This document shows, in pieces, positions 15,715-27,260 of a stretch of 64,000 nucleotides of DNA. The stretch is taken from assembly GCA_958295905.1 (NCBI GenBank), contig OY282382.1, positions 5,638,910 through 5,702,909 of the forward strand. The letters run 5' to 3'. This DNA comes from an uncultured Vicinamibacterales bacterium (GTDB lineage Bacteria; Acidobacteriota; Vicinamibacteria; Vicinamibacterales; UBA8438). Numbering within the stretch: position 1 is the first letter of the stretch; each line of letters starts with the position of its first letter. Position numbers and translations under genes: made by a program. The notes beneath the pieces were generated by a model, which had not been told where the DNA came from, did no database searches, and was given only the letters and a program-made list of their open reading frames with translations.

Positions 15715-15882
15715 GCAGCGCTCAAGGCGACGAACGGGGGGCTCTCCTGGAAGGAACGGCCGGCGCCGCGCCGGCGGGCGGTGACGTCCGTGCCCCGGCC
15801 CCCGCCCCACGGCGGTCAGTGCGGGAACGGCCGGCTCAGTTCGGACACCCTCATCAGACGCGGTAGGATAGACGCTCGGATC

Positions 15883-16530
15883 GTGGAAGCAGCACCGACA
15901 CTCTATCAGATCGAAACCCGGCTCCGCGCCGCGCTCGACCACCCGACGCCGCGTCCGGACGTTCACGCCGACCTCGCGCCCCGGCCGCGGCGGGGCTGGC
16001 GGGCGGGAGTCGTTCCAACCCCGGCCCGCACCGCGGCGGCCCTGGTGCTCATCTACCCGGTCGGCGCGCGGCCGCATCTGGTGCTGACCCGGCGGGCGGA
16101 CACCCTCGGCCGGCACGCCGGCCAGATCTGCCTGCCGGGGGGCGCGGTCGACGCGCACGAGACCATCGAAGCGGCGGCCCTGCGCGAGGCGCGCGAGGAG
16201 ATCGGCGTCGGGACGGCGCCGCGGGTCGTCGGGCCGCTGACGGCGCTGCACATTCCGGTCAGCAACTTCGCCCTGCATCCGGTCCTCGCGGTCACCGACC
16301 GGCGCCCGCGTTTCGTCGCCGCGGCGGCCGAGGTGTCCCACATTCTCGAGGTGCGGCTCGACGACCTCCGGGACCCCGGATCCCGGCGGTGCGGGTGGAG
16401 CTGGCGCGGAACCGAGATGATCGCGGTGCCCTACTTCGAGGTGCGCGGCGAGCGGGTCTGGGGCGCGACCGCGATGGTGCTGGGAGAGCTGATTCACCTG
16501 TTGGGGGGGAACGGCCGGGGCCCGATCTGA
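15883..16530 (+). CDS. Nudix hydrolase, CoA pyrophosphatase-like
   Basis: This 215-residue protein has a complete Nudix box, GGAVDAHETIEAAALREAREEIGV (residues about 86-109), which binds Mg2+ and hydrolyses nucleoside diphosphate-linked substrates. The preceding block LTRRADTLGRHAGQICLPGG is the signature of the CoA-pyrophosphatase (NudL/YeaB) group, which cleaves CoA to 3',5'-ADP and phosphopantetheine. The GTG at 15883 is taken as start because the conserved domain begins shortly after and nothing recognisable precedes it; there is no strong ribosome binding site. It lies 57 bp upstream of parC on the same strand. Confidence 0.85.
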   Translation: MEAAPTLYQIETRLRAALDHPTPRPDVHADLAPRPRRGWRAGVVPTPARTAAALVLIYPVGARPHLVLTRRADTLGRHAGQICLPGGAVDAHETIEAAALREAREEIGVGTAPRVVGPLTALHIPVSNFALHPVLAVTDRRPRFVAAAAEVSHILEVRLDDLRDPGSRRCGWSWRGTEMIAVPYFEVRGERVWGATAMVLGELIHLLGGNGRGPI

Positions 16531-16587
16531 CCCTCCCCGAGGGACCGCACGCCGGACCCCGTTCGAGACCGATACATCACACAGACG

Positions 16588-18978
16588 ATGGCCAAGAGAC
16601 GTACGCGCGGCGCGCCCCTGTTCGACGGTCCGGACGCCGGCGCCGGCCCCACCGCCCCCGAGCCCCCCGCGGTCGAGACGGTCGAACTGATCGATGCGGC
16701 GCAGGCCCGGTATCTGAACTACGCGCTGTCGGTGATCACGGCCCGCGCCCTGCCGGACGTGCGGGACGGGCTGAAGCCGGTGCAGCGGCGCATCCTCTAC
16801 ACGATGTGGGAGCAGCGGCTGCACGCCGACGCCAAGCCCCGCAAGTCGGCCAAGGTGGTGGGCGACGTCATGGGGAGCTACCACCCCCACGGCGACACCG
16901 CGCTGTACGACACGCTGGTGCGCATGGCGCAGCCCTTCGCCCTGCGCTATCCCCTGGTTGACGGACACGGCAACTTCGGGTCGCTCGACGGCGACGGCGC
17001 CGCCGCCATGCGCTACACCGAATGCCGTCTGGCCCCGCCGAGCGCCGAGCTGCTCGACGAGATCGACCAGGAGACGGTGCCGTTCCGGCCGAATTACGAC
17101 GGCACCCGCACGGAACCGGTGGTGCTCCCGGCCCGGCTGCCGAACCTGCTGATCAACGGCGCGACCGGCATCGCCGTCGGCATGGCGACCAACATCCCCC
17201 CGCATCATGCCGGCGAGGTGTGCACGGCGTTGCTGGCGCTGCTCGACAATCCCGAGCTGAGCAGCGCCCGGCTGTGCCGGTACATCCAGGGTCCGGACTT
17301 CCCGACCGGCGGACAGATCCTGAACACGCCGGACGAGCTGGCGCGGATCTACGAGACCGGCGGCGGGGCGGTCCGGATCCGCGCCACCTGGGAACCGGGA
17401 CCGACGACCCGCGGCGGCCGGACCCTCCACGTCACGAGCATCCCCTATGCCGTGAACAAGGCCCAGCTCGTGGAACGGATCGCCGAGGTCATCCTGGCCC
17501 GCAGGCTCCCCCCCCTGCTCGACGTGAAGGACGTGTCCACCGACGACGTCCGCATTGCGCTCGAGATCAAGCGGGACGCGGACGAGCGGATGGTGATGGC
17601 GTACCTGTGCAAGCATACGCCCCTGCAGACCAGCTTCGCCGTCAACCTGACCTGCCTCGTGCCGACCGAGCAGCCGGAGGTCGGCCGCCCCCAGCGTCTC
17701 GATCTCCACCAGATCCTCTGGCATTTTCTCCGGTTCCGGCTCGAGGTGGTGACCCGGCGTCTGGAGCACGAGCTCCGCGCCCTCGAGCGCCGCATTCATG
17801 TTCTCGAAGGCTTCGAAACCGTATTCGACGCGCTCGACGAGGTGCTGCGGATCGTGCGGCGGTCAGACGGCAAGGCGGACGCGGCCCGCAGCATCATGCG
17901 GCGTTTCGAACTCGACGCCGAGCAGACCGACGCGATCCTCGAGCTGAAGGTCTATCGGCTGGCCCGCCTCGAGATCGTCGCCATCCGCGGGGAGCTGGCC
18001 GCGAAGCGGCACCGGGCGCGCCAGATAACCGGGCTGCTCGGCGACGAGGCGCGGCGTTGGGACCTCGTGCGGGACGAGATTCTCGCGATCCGCGAGGCCT
18101 ACGGCGACGCCGCGGCGAATCCCCGCCGGACGCGAATCGAGAGCGCCGGGGAGGAGGTGGAGTACACCGCGGACGACTTCATCGTCGCCGAGGACGCCAT
18201 CGTCCTGGTCACCACCGACGGCTGGGTCAAGCGCCAGAAGGAGGTGCGGGACATCAGCGCCACCCGGCTCCGGGAAGGAGACACCTGGCTCGCCGCCCTC
18301 GGCGGCAGCACCCGCGCCACCGTCGTCTTCTTCAGCAACTTCGGCGCCGCCTACACCGCGCGCATCGTCGACGTTCCCGCCACCACCGGGCACGGCGAAC
18401 CGATCCAGCGGCAGTTCAAGCTCAAGGACGGCGAGCGCATCGTCGCCGCGCTGAGCCTCGATCCCCGGGTCGCGCCGGGGATCGCCGCGAGCGGCGAAAC
18501 GGAGGTTCCGCCGCGCCACGCGGTGGCCGCGACCAGCGACGGCTACAGCCTGCGCTTCAGCCTGGAACCGTTTCTGGAGCCGAGCACCCGCGCCGGCCGG
18601 CGATTCGCGCGCCCCGCGGCGGGGGCCGAGGTGGTCCGGGTGGCCACCACCACCGGCGCCGAGACAATCATTGCGGTGACCGCGCAGGCCCGGGCGATGC
18701 TGTGCCCGGCCGGCGACATCAATTTCCTGTCGGGCCCCGGCCGGGGCGTCATCCTGATCAAGCTGGCGCGGGGGGCGGACCGGGTGCTGGGCTTCATCGC
18801 ATCGACCGGCGGCCGCGACCTCCTGACCGTCGAGACGAGCCGGGGCGCGACCCAGACCGTGAGCAGCGCCAAGTACGGCGTCGCCAGCCGGGGCGGCAAG
18901 GGCCGGGTGCTGCTGCAGCGCGGGCAGTTCACGCGGGTGATCCCGCCGCCGGTGACGGTGCCCGTGCTCGGGGGCTGA
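16588..18978 (+). CDS. parC: Type IIA DNA topoisomerase subunit A, topoisomerase IV-like
   Basis: This 796-residue A subunit cuts and religates DNA. The catalytic tyrosine lies in AMRYTECRL (Tyr143), and the fluoroquinolone-target helix reads [20 protein letters not shown]. In this helix Thr104 and Asp108 correspond to Ser83 and Asp87 of E. coli GyrA. The isoleucine wedge region and a C-terminal beta-pinwheel follow. The C-terminal domain has only SRGGKGR where gyrase has the QRRGGRG GyrA-box, which favours a ParC-type decatenase over gyrase. The parE gene follows 56 bp downstream, supporting an operon encoding the A2B2 enzyme. A chromosomal gyrAB pair should exist elsewhere. Confidence 0.92.
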   Translation: MAKRRTRGAPLFDGPDAGAGPTAPEPPAVETVELIDAAQARYLNYALSVITARALPDVRDGLKPVQRRILYTMWEQRLHADAKPRKSAKVVGDVMGSYHPHGDTALYDTLVRMAQPFALRYPLVDGHGNFGSLDGDGAAAMRYTECRLAPPSAELLDEIDQETVPFRPNYDGTRTEPVVLPARLPNLLINGATGIAVGMATNIPPHHAGEVCTALLALLDNPELSSARLCRYIQGPDFPTGGQILNTPDELARIYETGGGAVRIRATWEPGPTTRGGRTLHVTSIPYAVNKAQLVERIAEVILARRLPPLLDVKDVSTDDVRIALEIKRDADERMVMAYLCKHTPLQTSFAVNLTCLVPTEQPEVGRPQRLDLHQILWHFLRFRLEVVTRRLEHELRALERRIHVLEGFETVFDALDEVLRIVRRSDGKADAARSIMRRFELDAEQTDAILELKVYRLARLEIVAIRGELAAKRHRARQITGLLGDEARRWDLVRDEILAIREAYGDAAANPRRTRIESAGEEVEYTADDFIVAEDAIVLVTTDGWVKRQKEVRDISATRLREGDTWLAALGGSTRATVVFFSNFGAAYTARIVDVPATTGHGEPIQRQFKLKDGERIVAALSLDPRVAPGIAASGETEVPPRHAVAATSDGYSLRFSLEPFLEPSTRAGRRFARPAAGAEVVRVATTTGAETIIAVTAQARAMLCPAGDINFLSGPGRGVILIKLARGADRVLGFIASTGGRDLLTVETSRGATQTVSSAKYGVASRGGKGRVLLQRGQFTRVIPPPVTVPVLGG

Positions 18979-19034
18979 ACCGCCGCCGACCGACCGCCGA
19001 CACCACCGACCACCGTTCACCGACCGGACGATCC

Positions 19035-20957
<1,923 letters not shown>

Positions 20958-20963
20958 CGGCGG

Positions 20964-21112
20964 TCGTGCGCAGGCGGAATCGTGGCGGGTTCCGGGGCTC
21001 CGGACGTGCGGAATCGTGGTCTCACGCGGCGCCGGACGGTCGGCAAGACGGTGGCGGCCCCTTGAATCGGGGGCGATGCCGTCACGCGCAGTCAGCGTGG
21101 GATGCTCCTGGG
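20964..21112. mobile_element. MITE-like element, family M3, copy B (left end lost)
   Basis: From the GTGCGCAGGCGGAATCGT block onward this segment is highly similar to 14115-14258, and it ends with the terminal repeat AGCGTGGGATGCTCCTGGG (21094-21112). The left terminal repeat is missing; the homology begins almost at the parE stop. The remaining gap to 21230 has no recognisable gene. Confidence 0.65.
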
Positions 21113-21230
21113 CCGCCGGGTGGCGCCGGCCCCGCCGTCGTTGATACGATAGGGGCGTTCCGGGGCGGAGGCCCGCACCTTCGGCCGACGTCGCCCCGAC
21201 CGACCGCCGTTCGACGCTTGGAGATCGCCG

Positions 21231-22382
21231 ATGCGCTGTCCGACTCGACTTGCCCTGCTGTTCCCCCTCGTTCTGCTGGCGGCGCCCGGCCCGGCGCCGG
21301 CCCAGCCCGCCCGGTCGAGCCAGGCGCCCGTGGCCGCGCCGGCCGACGCGTGGCCGCAGTTCCGGGGCGCCCCGTCGCTGAGCGGGGTGTCCGAGGCGGC
21401 GCTGCCGGCCGAGTTGACCCTGCAGTGGACCTACCAGGCCGAAGACGTGATCGACTCGTCGGCGGCCATCGCCGACGGGACCGTCTACGTCGGCAGCTAT
21501 TCGGGCAACCTCATCGCCCTCGACCTCGACACCGGCGGGGAGCGCTGGAAGTACTCGACCGGCGACATGGGCATCGGCGAGTCGTCGCCCGCGGTGGCCG
21601 GCGGCCTCGTGTTCATCGGCGACCTCGGCGGCGTGTTCCACGCCGTAGACGCGGCGACCGGGGAGGCCCGCTGGACGTTCGAGACCCTCGGCGAGATCAA
21701 GTCGTCGCCGGTCGTGGTCGGCGACCGGGTGCTGATCGGCTCGTACGACGGCTATCTCTATGCCCTCGACGTCGCCGACGGGACGCTGGTGTGGAAGTAC
21801 GAGACGCTGAACTACGTGCACGCCACACCCGCAGTGTGGGACGGCGTCGCCTATTTCGGCGGGTGCGACGAGGTGTTCCACGGGGTCCGCATCAGCGACG
21901 GGGCCGAGATGGTCAGCCTGCCGGCGGGCGCCTACACCATCGCTTCCCCGGTAATCGACGACGGAAGGGTCTTCTTCGGCACCTACGACAACGAGGTCAT
22001 CGGCATCGACCTCGAGACGCAGGCGCTGACTTGGCGCTACGAGCATCCGCGGCGGCACTTCCCGTACTACTCGTCGGCGCTCGCGACCCGGGACACCGTC
22101 GTGGTCGGCGGGCGCGACAAGATGATCCACGCCATCGACCAGAAGACGGGCGAGGCGCGGTGGACGTTCACGACCCGGGCGCGGGTCGACTCGTCCCCGG
22201 CCGCGAGCGGGGACCGGGTGTACGCGGGATCGAGCGACGGCCGCCTCTACGTGCTCGACCTCGCGACCGGGCGGAAGCTGTGGGAGTTCGACACGGCCGC
22301 CCCGCTCGTCGCGTCGCCGGCCATCGCCGCGGGACGGCTCGTCATCGGCTCCGAGGACGGCGTGCTGTACTGCTTCGGGTGA
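21231..22382 (+). CDS. Exported PQQ-like beta-propeller repeat protein
   Basis: This is a 383-residue secreted protein with a Sec signal peptide ([20 protein letters not shown]). It has repeated beta-propeller blades of the PQQ_2/BamB kind, each with a pattern like [20 protein letters not shown] or [20 protein letters not shown]. At least seven such units can be counted between residues 60 and 383. No quinoprotein catalytic Glu-Asn-Asp set or vicinal disulfide was recognised, so a binding or scaffolding role is more likely than dehydrogenase activity. A second cysteine-containing blade ([11 protein letters not shown]) is noted. It stands alone between an M3 copy and a REP-rich gap. Confidence 0.85.
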   Translation: MRCPTRLALLFPLVLLAAPGPAPAQPARSSQAPVAAPADAWPQFRGAPSLSGVSEAALPAELTLQWTYQAEDVIDSSAAIADGTVYVGSYSGNLIALDLDTGGERWKYSTGDMGIGESSPAVAGGLVFIGDLGGVFHAVDAATGEARWTFETLGEIKSSPVVVGDRVLIGSYDGYLYALDVADGTLVWKYETLNYVHATPAVWDGVAYFGGCDEVFHGVRISDGAEMVSLPAGAYTIASPVIDDGRVFFGTYDNEVIGIDLETQALTWRYEHPRRHFPYYSSALATRDTVVVGGRDKMIHAIDQKTGEARWTFTTRARVDSSPAASGDRVYAGSSDGRLYVLDLATGRKLWEFDTAAPLVASPAIAAGRLVIGSEDGVLYCFG

Positions 22383-22435
22383 TCCGGCGGCCACCGGTCG
22401 CTCCTTCAAGGATGATTGAGCGGCAGGCGAAGCCG

Positions 22436-22526
22436 CCCCGGGAGTCTGCGCCGCAGAACGGCGCGGACTCTTGGCGGGTTGGCGGGTTGGTTGGGCGGCA
22501 ATCGGAGCCGCAAGCGACGATTCCGG
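22436..22526 (+). repeat. REP-like hairpin plus 50-bp spacer module
   Basis: This composite repeat starts with a hairpin, GAGTCTGCGCCG then CGGCGCGGACTC, followed by a spacer beginning GGCGGGTTGGTTGGGCGGC and ending GACGATTCCGGG. The same two-part module recurs at 27895-28107 (two copies), 24085-24190 and 59560-59640 (reverse), with fragments at 6530-6575, 39652-39688 and 48673-48715. It directly abuts the M1 copy B. Confidence 0.6.
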
Positions 22527-22644
22527 GCTGGGAGTCTGCGCCGCAGGAAAAATCAGCCCCCACATATAGTGGAGTTGAAGGTCTACGACGGCTATATACA
22601 GGGTCTAATCGTGCCCAAATCGTTCCACGGCGCAGACTCCCAGC
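22527..22644. mobile_element. MITE-like element, family M1, copy B (118 bp)
   Basis: Perfect 17-bp terminal inverted repeats, GCTGGGAGTCTGCGCCG at 22527-22543 and its complement at 22628-22644, enclose an AT-rich core containing ACATATAGTGGAG and GGCTATATACAGG. It is the same length as copy A at 6285 and inserted in the opposite orientation. The remaining 100 bp before the radical SAM gene contain GGGCTATAGTGGAGG, a possible -10 region. Confidence 0.7.
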
Positions 22645-22746
22645 GGCGATTCCCGGGGCTCTGGGCTATAGTGGAGGATAAGTGGAGCGCCGGCGAGGGC
22701 ACTCCGGGTTCTTCCGATACCGCCTGACCCTCGACCGCGAAGACGG

Positions 22747-24078
22747 ATGACCGACACAACCCAGCCGGCCGCGCCGGAGCAGACCGAGGTCGGCAGCTAC
22801 TTCGTCGCCAACTACCCCCCGTTCTCGACGTGGACGCACGAGGCGGTGGCCGCCGACGCGCGGCCGGCGCTGGACCAGCCCGCCGCCGACGTCCCCCTCG
22901 GCCTCTACCTGCACATTCCGTTCTGCCGGAAGCGGTGCCACTTCTGCTACTACCGCGTGTACACCGGCAAGAACGCCGGCGAGGTGGCGGAATACCTCGA
23001 CCTGTTGAGCCGGGAGTGGGAGCTCTACGCCACGCAGCCGGCCATCGCCGGCCGTCCCCTGCGGTTCGTGTACTTCGGGGGCGGCACGCCGTCGTTCCTG
23101 TCGGTGCGGCAGCTTCGCGGACTCGTCGACCGGCTGTCGCAGGTGACGCCGTGGACGGAGGCCGAGGAGATCACCTTCGAGTGCGAGCCGGGCACCCTGA
23201 CCGAGTCGAAGCTGGCCCAGATCCGCGAACTGGGGGTGACCCGGCTCAGTCTCGGCATCGAGCACTACGACGACCACGTTCTCGAACTGAACGGCCGCGC
23301 CCACCGCTCGGCGGAGGTTTTCCGGGCCTACCGCTTCGCCCAGACCCTGGGTTTCCCGCAGGTCAACATCGACCTCATCGCGGGCATGCTCGGCGACGAC
23401 GACGCGAAGTGGCGGGCGGCGGTCGAGCAGACGATCGAGCTTGACCCCGACAGCGTCACCATCTATCAGATGGAGCTGCCCTACAACACCACCATCAGCC
23501 ACGACCTGCTGGAGAAGACCGGGCAGTTCTCGGAGGCGGTGGCGGGCTGGCCGACGAAGCGGCGCTGGGTGCGGGAGGCGTTCGGGGCGCTGGAAGACGC
23601 CGGCTACACGGTAGGCAGCGCCTACACCGCGGTCAAGAACCCGGCCGCGACCCGGTTCGTCTACCGCGACCAGCTCTGGCGGGGGGCCGACCTCGCACCG
23701 CTGGGGGTCGCCTCGTTCGGGCACGTCAACGGCGTCCACATGCAGAACTTCGACGGATGGGGCCCCTACGCGGCCGCGATCCGGCGGGGCGAGATTCCCC
23801 TGAACCGCGCCTACCGGCCCACCGAGGAGGAACGGCTGATTCGCGAGTTCGTGCTCCAGCTCAAGCTCGGCTCGGTGCGGCCGGCCTACTTCCAGGCCAA
23901 GTACGACGTGCCGGTGCTGGAGCGGTTCGCGGGCGCCCTCGCCGCCCTGCGCAACGACGGCTACCTGACGGCGGCCGATGCGGATCAGATTGCCCTGACC
24001 CGTGACGGGCTGCTCAGAGTCGACAGCCTGCTGCCCCGCTTCTTCCGTCCCGAGCATGTCAACCTCAGATACACGTAG
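22747..24078 (+). CDS. HemW-like radical SAM enzyme of a biosynthetic operon
   Basis: This is a 443-residue radical SAM protein. The [4Fe-4S]-SAM motif is CRKRCHFCYY (Cys60, Cys64, Cys67), followed by YFGGGTPSFLS, ECEPGTL, RLSLGIEHYDD and NIDLIAGMLG, the order seen in the HemN/HemW family. The fourth cysteine after the motif in HemN (CxxxCxxCxC) is tyrosine here, and a HemW C-terminal-like domain is present. It is probably not the housekeeping heme chaperone, because it is the first gene of an operon with a halogenase-like flavoprotein, a thioesterase, an acyl-CoA ligase-like protein and a VOC protein. The following gene starts 22 bp before its stop. A role modifying a pathway intermediate is inferred. 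Confidence 0.85.
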   Translation: MTDTTQPAAPEQTEVGSYFVANYPPFSTWTHEAVAADARPALDQPAADVPLGLYLHIPFCRKRCHFCYYRVYTGKNAGEVAEYLDLLSREWELYATQPAIAGRPLRFVYFGGGTPSFLSVRQLRGLVDRLSQVTPWTEAEEITFECEPGTLTESKLAQIRELGVTRLSLGIEHYDDHVLELNGRAHRSAEVFRAYRFAQTLGFPQVNIDLIAGMLGDDDAKWRAAVEQTIELDPDSVTIYQMELPYNTTISHDLLEKTGQFSEAVAGWPTKRRWVREAFGALEDAGYTVGSAYTAVKNPAATRFVYRDQLWRGADLAPLGVASFGHVNGVHMQNFDGWGPYAAAIRRGEIPLNRAYRPTEEERLIREFVLQLKLGSVRPAYFQAKYDVPVLERFAGALAALRNDGYLTAADADQIALTRDGLLRVDSLLPRFFRPEHVNLRYT

Positions 24079-25492
24079 CCCGGAAAGCGACGCCGTTCCC
24101 ACGGCGCAGATTCCTGACCCGGAAAACGTCGCCGGCGGCCCCGATTCCCGCCCAACCAACCCCGCAGGAGCCTGCGCCGTTTCCGCGGCGCCGACGCCTG
24201 ACGCGGCCGCAGCTCTCGATCCGTCCTACGACGCGATCGTCGTCGGCGGCGGGCCGGCCGGGGCCACCACCGCGGCCGTCCTCGCCCAGCACGGACGCCG
24301 GGTGCTGCTGCTGGAGCGGGAGCGGTTCCCCCGATATCACATCGGCGAGTCGCTGATGCCCTATACCTGGTTCACCTTCGAGCGCCTCGGCGTGCTCGAC
24401 TGGTTGAAAGGGTCGGGCAGCCCGCTGAAGCACAGCGTGCAGTTCGTGTCGACGAACGGCAAGGTGTCGCAGCCGTTCTATTTCTTCCAGACCATCGAGC
24501 ACGAATGCGCCAGCACGTGGCAGATCCTGCGGTCGGACTTCGACGCCATGATGCTGCGGAACGCGGCCGGGAAAGGGGCGGAGATCCGGCAGGGGGTGAC
24601 CGTACGCGACGTGCTGCTGGAGAACGACCGGGCCGTCGGCGTGCGCGCCACCCTGGCCGGCGGCGAGACCGCGACCTGGCGGGCCCGGGTCGTCGTCGAC
24701 GCCACCGGACGCGATACCCTGCTCGCCAACCGACTGGGATGGAAACGGCGGGATCCGGACCTCAACAAGATCGCCATCTTCACCTACTTCACCGGCGCGC
24801 GCCGGGATCCGGGGCTGGATGCGGGCGCCACCACCGTCGCCTACATCGCGGACAAGGGCTGGTTCTGGTACATCCCGCTGGTCGATGACACGGTGAGCGT
24901 CGGCGTCGTCGCCGAGCACGACTACCTGTATCGGGACACCCGCGACCCCGAAGCCATCTTCCGGCGCGAGGCGGCCGAGTGCCAGTGGATCCGCGAGCAC
25001 CTCGAGCCGGGCGCGCACCGGGGGCCGGTGCGGGTCACCGGCGAGTTCAGCTACCGCGCCGCCGCCGCCGCCGGCGACGGCTTCTGCCTCGTCGGCGACG
25101 CCTACGCCTTCCTCGATCCCGTCTTCTCGTCGGGGGTCTTCGTGGCCCTCAAGGGAGGAGAGCTCGCGGCCGACGCGATTCACGCCGCCTTCGACCGCGG
25201 CGAGGACGTCACCGCCGCGACCTTCGACGACTACGCCCGCGACGTGCGCTACGCCCTCGACAGCTTCCGCCGGATCGTGATCGCGTTCTACGACCAGACG
25301 TTCAACTTCGGCGAGTTCATCGGCGCCTATCCCGACCTGCAGCCGCGGCTCGTCGACCTCCTCGTGGGGAACGTGTCCCGGGATCTCGAGCCGCTGTTCG
25401 AGGCGCTGGCGGAGTACTCGCGGCGTACGGTCTCAAGCGGTGCAGCAACAACCTGCCGTCGAGAGCCCCACGCCGCCCAGGACCCACCGTGA
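24056..25492 (+). CDS. Flavin-dependent halogenase-like oxidoreductase
   Basis: This FAD-dependent enzyme is about 478 residues long. The dinucleotide-binding loop is VVGGGPAGATTAAVLA (near residue 62), followed by FPRYHIGESL, the flavin halogenase/geranylgeranyl reductase-like motif. GWFWYIPL near residue 268 matches the WxWxIP motif of tryptophan-type halogenases, and GDAYAFLDPVFSSGV is the second FAD-contact motif. The lysine expected of halogenases near GESL was not located with certainty, so a related monooxygenase or reductase is possible. The first ~50 residues are low-complexity and coincide with a REP-like repeat (24085-24190), making an unusual N-terminal extension. It overlaps both neighbours, the downstream one by GTGA. 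Confidence 0.85.
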   Translation: MSTSDTRSPESDAVPTAQIPDPENVAGGPDSRPTNPAGACAVSAAPTPDAAAALDPSYDAIVVGGGPAGATTAAVLAQHGRRVLLLERERFPRYHIGESLMPYTWFTFERLGVLDWLKGSGSPLKHSVQFVSTNGKVSQPFYFFQTIEHECASTWQILRSDFDAMMLRNAAGKGAEIRQGVTVRDVLLENDRAVGVRATLAGGETATWRARVVVDATGRDTLLANRLGWKRRDPDLNKIAIFTYFTGARRDPGLDAGATTVAYIADKGWFWYIPLVDDTVSVGVVAEHDYLYRDTRDPEAIFRREAAECQWIREHLEPGAHRGPVRVTGEFSYRAAAAAGDGFCLVGDAYAFLDPVFSSGVFVALKGGELAADAIHAAFDRGEDVTAATFDDYARDVRYALDSFRRIVIAFYDQTFNFGEFIGAYPDLQPRLVDLLVGNVSRDLEPLFEALAEYSRRTVSSGAATTCRREPHAAQDPP

Positions 25493-25917
25493 TCAGCGAG
25501 TTCCGCCTCACCCGGCGCGTCCAGTTCCACGAGACCGACGCGGCCGGCATCGTCCACTTCAGCGTCTTCTTCCGCTACATGGAGGAGGCCGAGCACGGAC
25601 TGTGGCGGGCGGCCGGCTTGAGCATCGCCCCGCCCGGAGCCCGGATCGGGTTTCCCCGCGTCGCGGCGAGCTTCGATTTCCGCCGGCCGCTGCGGTTCGA
25701 GGACGAGTTCGAGGTCCTGCTGCGGGTGACGGGGAAGTCGGCGAAAAGCCTGTCGTACAGCGCGGCCATCACGAAGGACGGCGAGACCGCGGCCCGCGGC
25801 GCCCTCACCGTCGCCTGCGTCGCCAAGGAGCCCGGACAACCGATGCGGAGCACGCCGATTCCGCCGGAGATCGCCTCCCGTTTCGCGGTGGCGCCCGCGG
25901 CCGAGGACGACCGCTGA
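25489..25917 (+). CDS. Hotdog-fold acyl-CoA thioesterase, YbgC/4-hydroxybenzoyl-CoA type
   Basis: This is a 142-residue single hotdog domain. The active-site block RVQFHETDAAGIVHFSVFFRYMEEAEHGLW (residues about 10-38) carries the Asp of the HETDAAGIVHF motif found in 4-hydroxybenzoyl-CoA and YbgC thioesterases, which hydrolyse acyl- or aroyl-thioesters. The GTG at 25489 overlaps the previous stop in the arrangement GTGA. The gene's own TGA overlaps the next ATG as TGATG, so translation is coupled on both sides. Within the operon it would release or swap an acyl group made by the adjacent ligase. The substrate is not known. Confidence 0.9.
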   Translation: MISEFRLTRRVQFHETDAAGIVHFSVFFRYMEEAEHGLWRAAGLSIAPPGARIGFPRVAASFDFRRPLRFEDEFEVLLRVTGKSAKSLSYSAAITKDGETAARGALTVACVAKEPGQPMRSTPIPPEIASRFAVAPAAEDDR

Positions 25918-27260
25918 TGGCGGGTCCGGGGACGGCGCCGCCGGAGTCCGAGCGCCAGCCGCGCGCGACCCTGATCGAGCGGCAGGGCCGGCGGCTCGCC
26001 GATCTCCTGGACGCCATCGACGGCCGGAACCCGTTCTACACCCGCAAGCTCGCCGAGGCCGGGATGGACCCGGCGGGCCGGCGCTTCCCCGAGGACCTCC
26101 GGGCCCTGCCGTTCACGACCCGGCACGAGCTCGCGGCCGACCAGGGGGCGCACCCGCCGTGGGGCACCGCCCTCACCGAACCCATCGAGCGCTACTCGCG
26201 GTACCACCAGACGTCGTCGACGACCGGCCGGCCGCTGCGCTGGCTCGACACCGGCGCGAGCTGGCGGTGGGTGGTCGACTGCTGGAAGGCGGTGTACCGG
26301 GGCGCGGGGATCACCGCCGCCGACCGCATCTTCTTCCCGTTCGGGTTCGGCCCGTTCATCGGCTTCTGGTCGGCGTTTGACGCCGGGGTGCAGCTCGGGG
26401 CCCTGTGCGTCCCCGGCGGAACGATGTCGAGCGAGAGCCGGCTCCGGCTCCTCGACACGGTGCGGCCCACGGTGGTGTGCTGCACGCCCACCTATGCGCT
26501 CAGATTGGCGGAGGTGGCGCACGCCGGCGATCTCGTCGATCTGGCGGACGGTCCGGTCCGGACCCTCATCGTCGCCGGCGAGCCGGGCGGCCACATCCCC
26601 GCCACGCGCGAGCGGATCGAGCGCAGTTGGGGCGCCCGCGTCATCGACCACCACGGCCTGACCGAGGTCGGGCCGATCAGCTTCGAGTGCCGGGAGGCGA
26701 CGGGCGCGCTGCATCTGAACGAGTGCGAGTTCCTCTGCGAGGTGATCGATCCGGCCAGCGGCGCGCCGGTTCCCCCGGGCGGGCCGGGCGAGCTGGTGGT
26801 GACCAATCTCGGCCGTACCGCGAGCCCCGTCATCCGCTACCGGACCGGAGACATCGTGCGGCTTCAGGACGAGGTCTGCGCCTGCGGCCGGACCCTGGCC
26901 CGCGCCGACGGCGGTATCCTGTCGCGGGCGGACGACATGGTCTGCGTGCGCGGGGTCAACGTCTACCCGACCGCGGTCGAAGCGGTCATTCGCCGGTTCC
27001 CCGAGGTCGTGGAGTACCGGTGCACGGTGTCGACCCGCGGCCCACTGGCGACGCTGGCGGTGGAGATCGAGCTGCGGCCGGGCGCGGCGGTCGTGGGGCC
27101 GCCGGCCGCGGTGGGCGATGCCCTGCGCGAGGCGCTGGGCCTGACCGTCCCGGTGCGGGCGGTGGACGCCGAGTCGCTGCCCCGGTTCGAGCTGAAGGCG
27201 CGGCGGTTCGTGGTGGACGGACCTGCGACGGGAACACCGGAAACAGGAGCACGGCAATGA
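25917..27260 (+). CDS. Phenylacetate-CoA ligase-like adenylate-forming enzyme
   Basis: This 447-residue adenylating enzyme resembles the PaaK family, which makes acyl- or aryl-CoA from carboxylates and ATP. The phosphate loop is TSSTTGRPLRW near residue 100. Further marks are HHGLTEVGPISFEC, the ATP-binding YRTGDIV, and a C-terminal domain starting GRADGG/SRADDMVCVRGVNVYP with ELKARRF near the end. Several cysteines occur at VCACGRTL, as in other PaaK relatives with a structural metal site. It is translationally coupled to the thioesterase upstream (TGATG) and to the VOC gene downstream (ATGA), firmly placing it in the operon. Confidence 0.9.
   Translation: MAGPGTAPPESERQPRATLIERQGRRLADLLDAIDGRNPFYTRKLAEAGMDPAGRRFPEDLRALPFTTRHELAADQGAHPPWGTALTEPIERYSRYHQTSSTTGRPLRWLDTGASWRWVVDCWKAVYRGAGITAADRIFFPFGFGPFIGFWSAFDAGVQLGALCVPGGTMSSESRLRLLDTVRPTVVCCTPTYALRLAEVAHAGDLVDLADGPVRTLIVAGEPGGHIPATRERIERSWGARVIDHHGLTEVGPISFECREATGALHLNECEFLCEVIDPASGAPVPPGGPGELVVTNLGRTASPVIRYRTGDIVRLQDEVCACGRTLARADGGILSRADDMVCVRGVNVYPTAVEAVIRRFPEVVEYRCTVSTRGPLATLAVEIELRPGAAVVGPPAAVGDALREALGLTVPVRAVDAESLPRFELKARRFVVDGPATGTPETGARQ

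Noticed and set aside
17022-19010. Second plus-strand frame running through the parC gene before parE
   Set aside because: Only the part from 19035 shows ParE motifs; the upstream sequence is an out-of-frame reading of parC.
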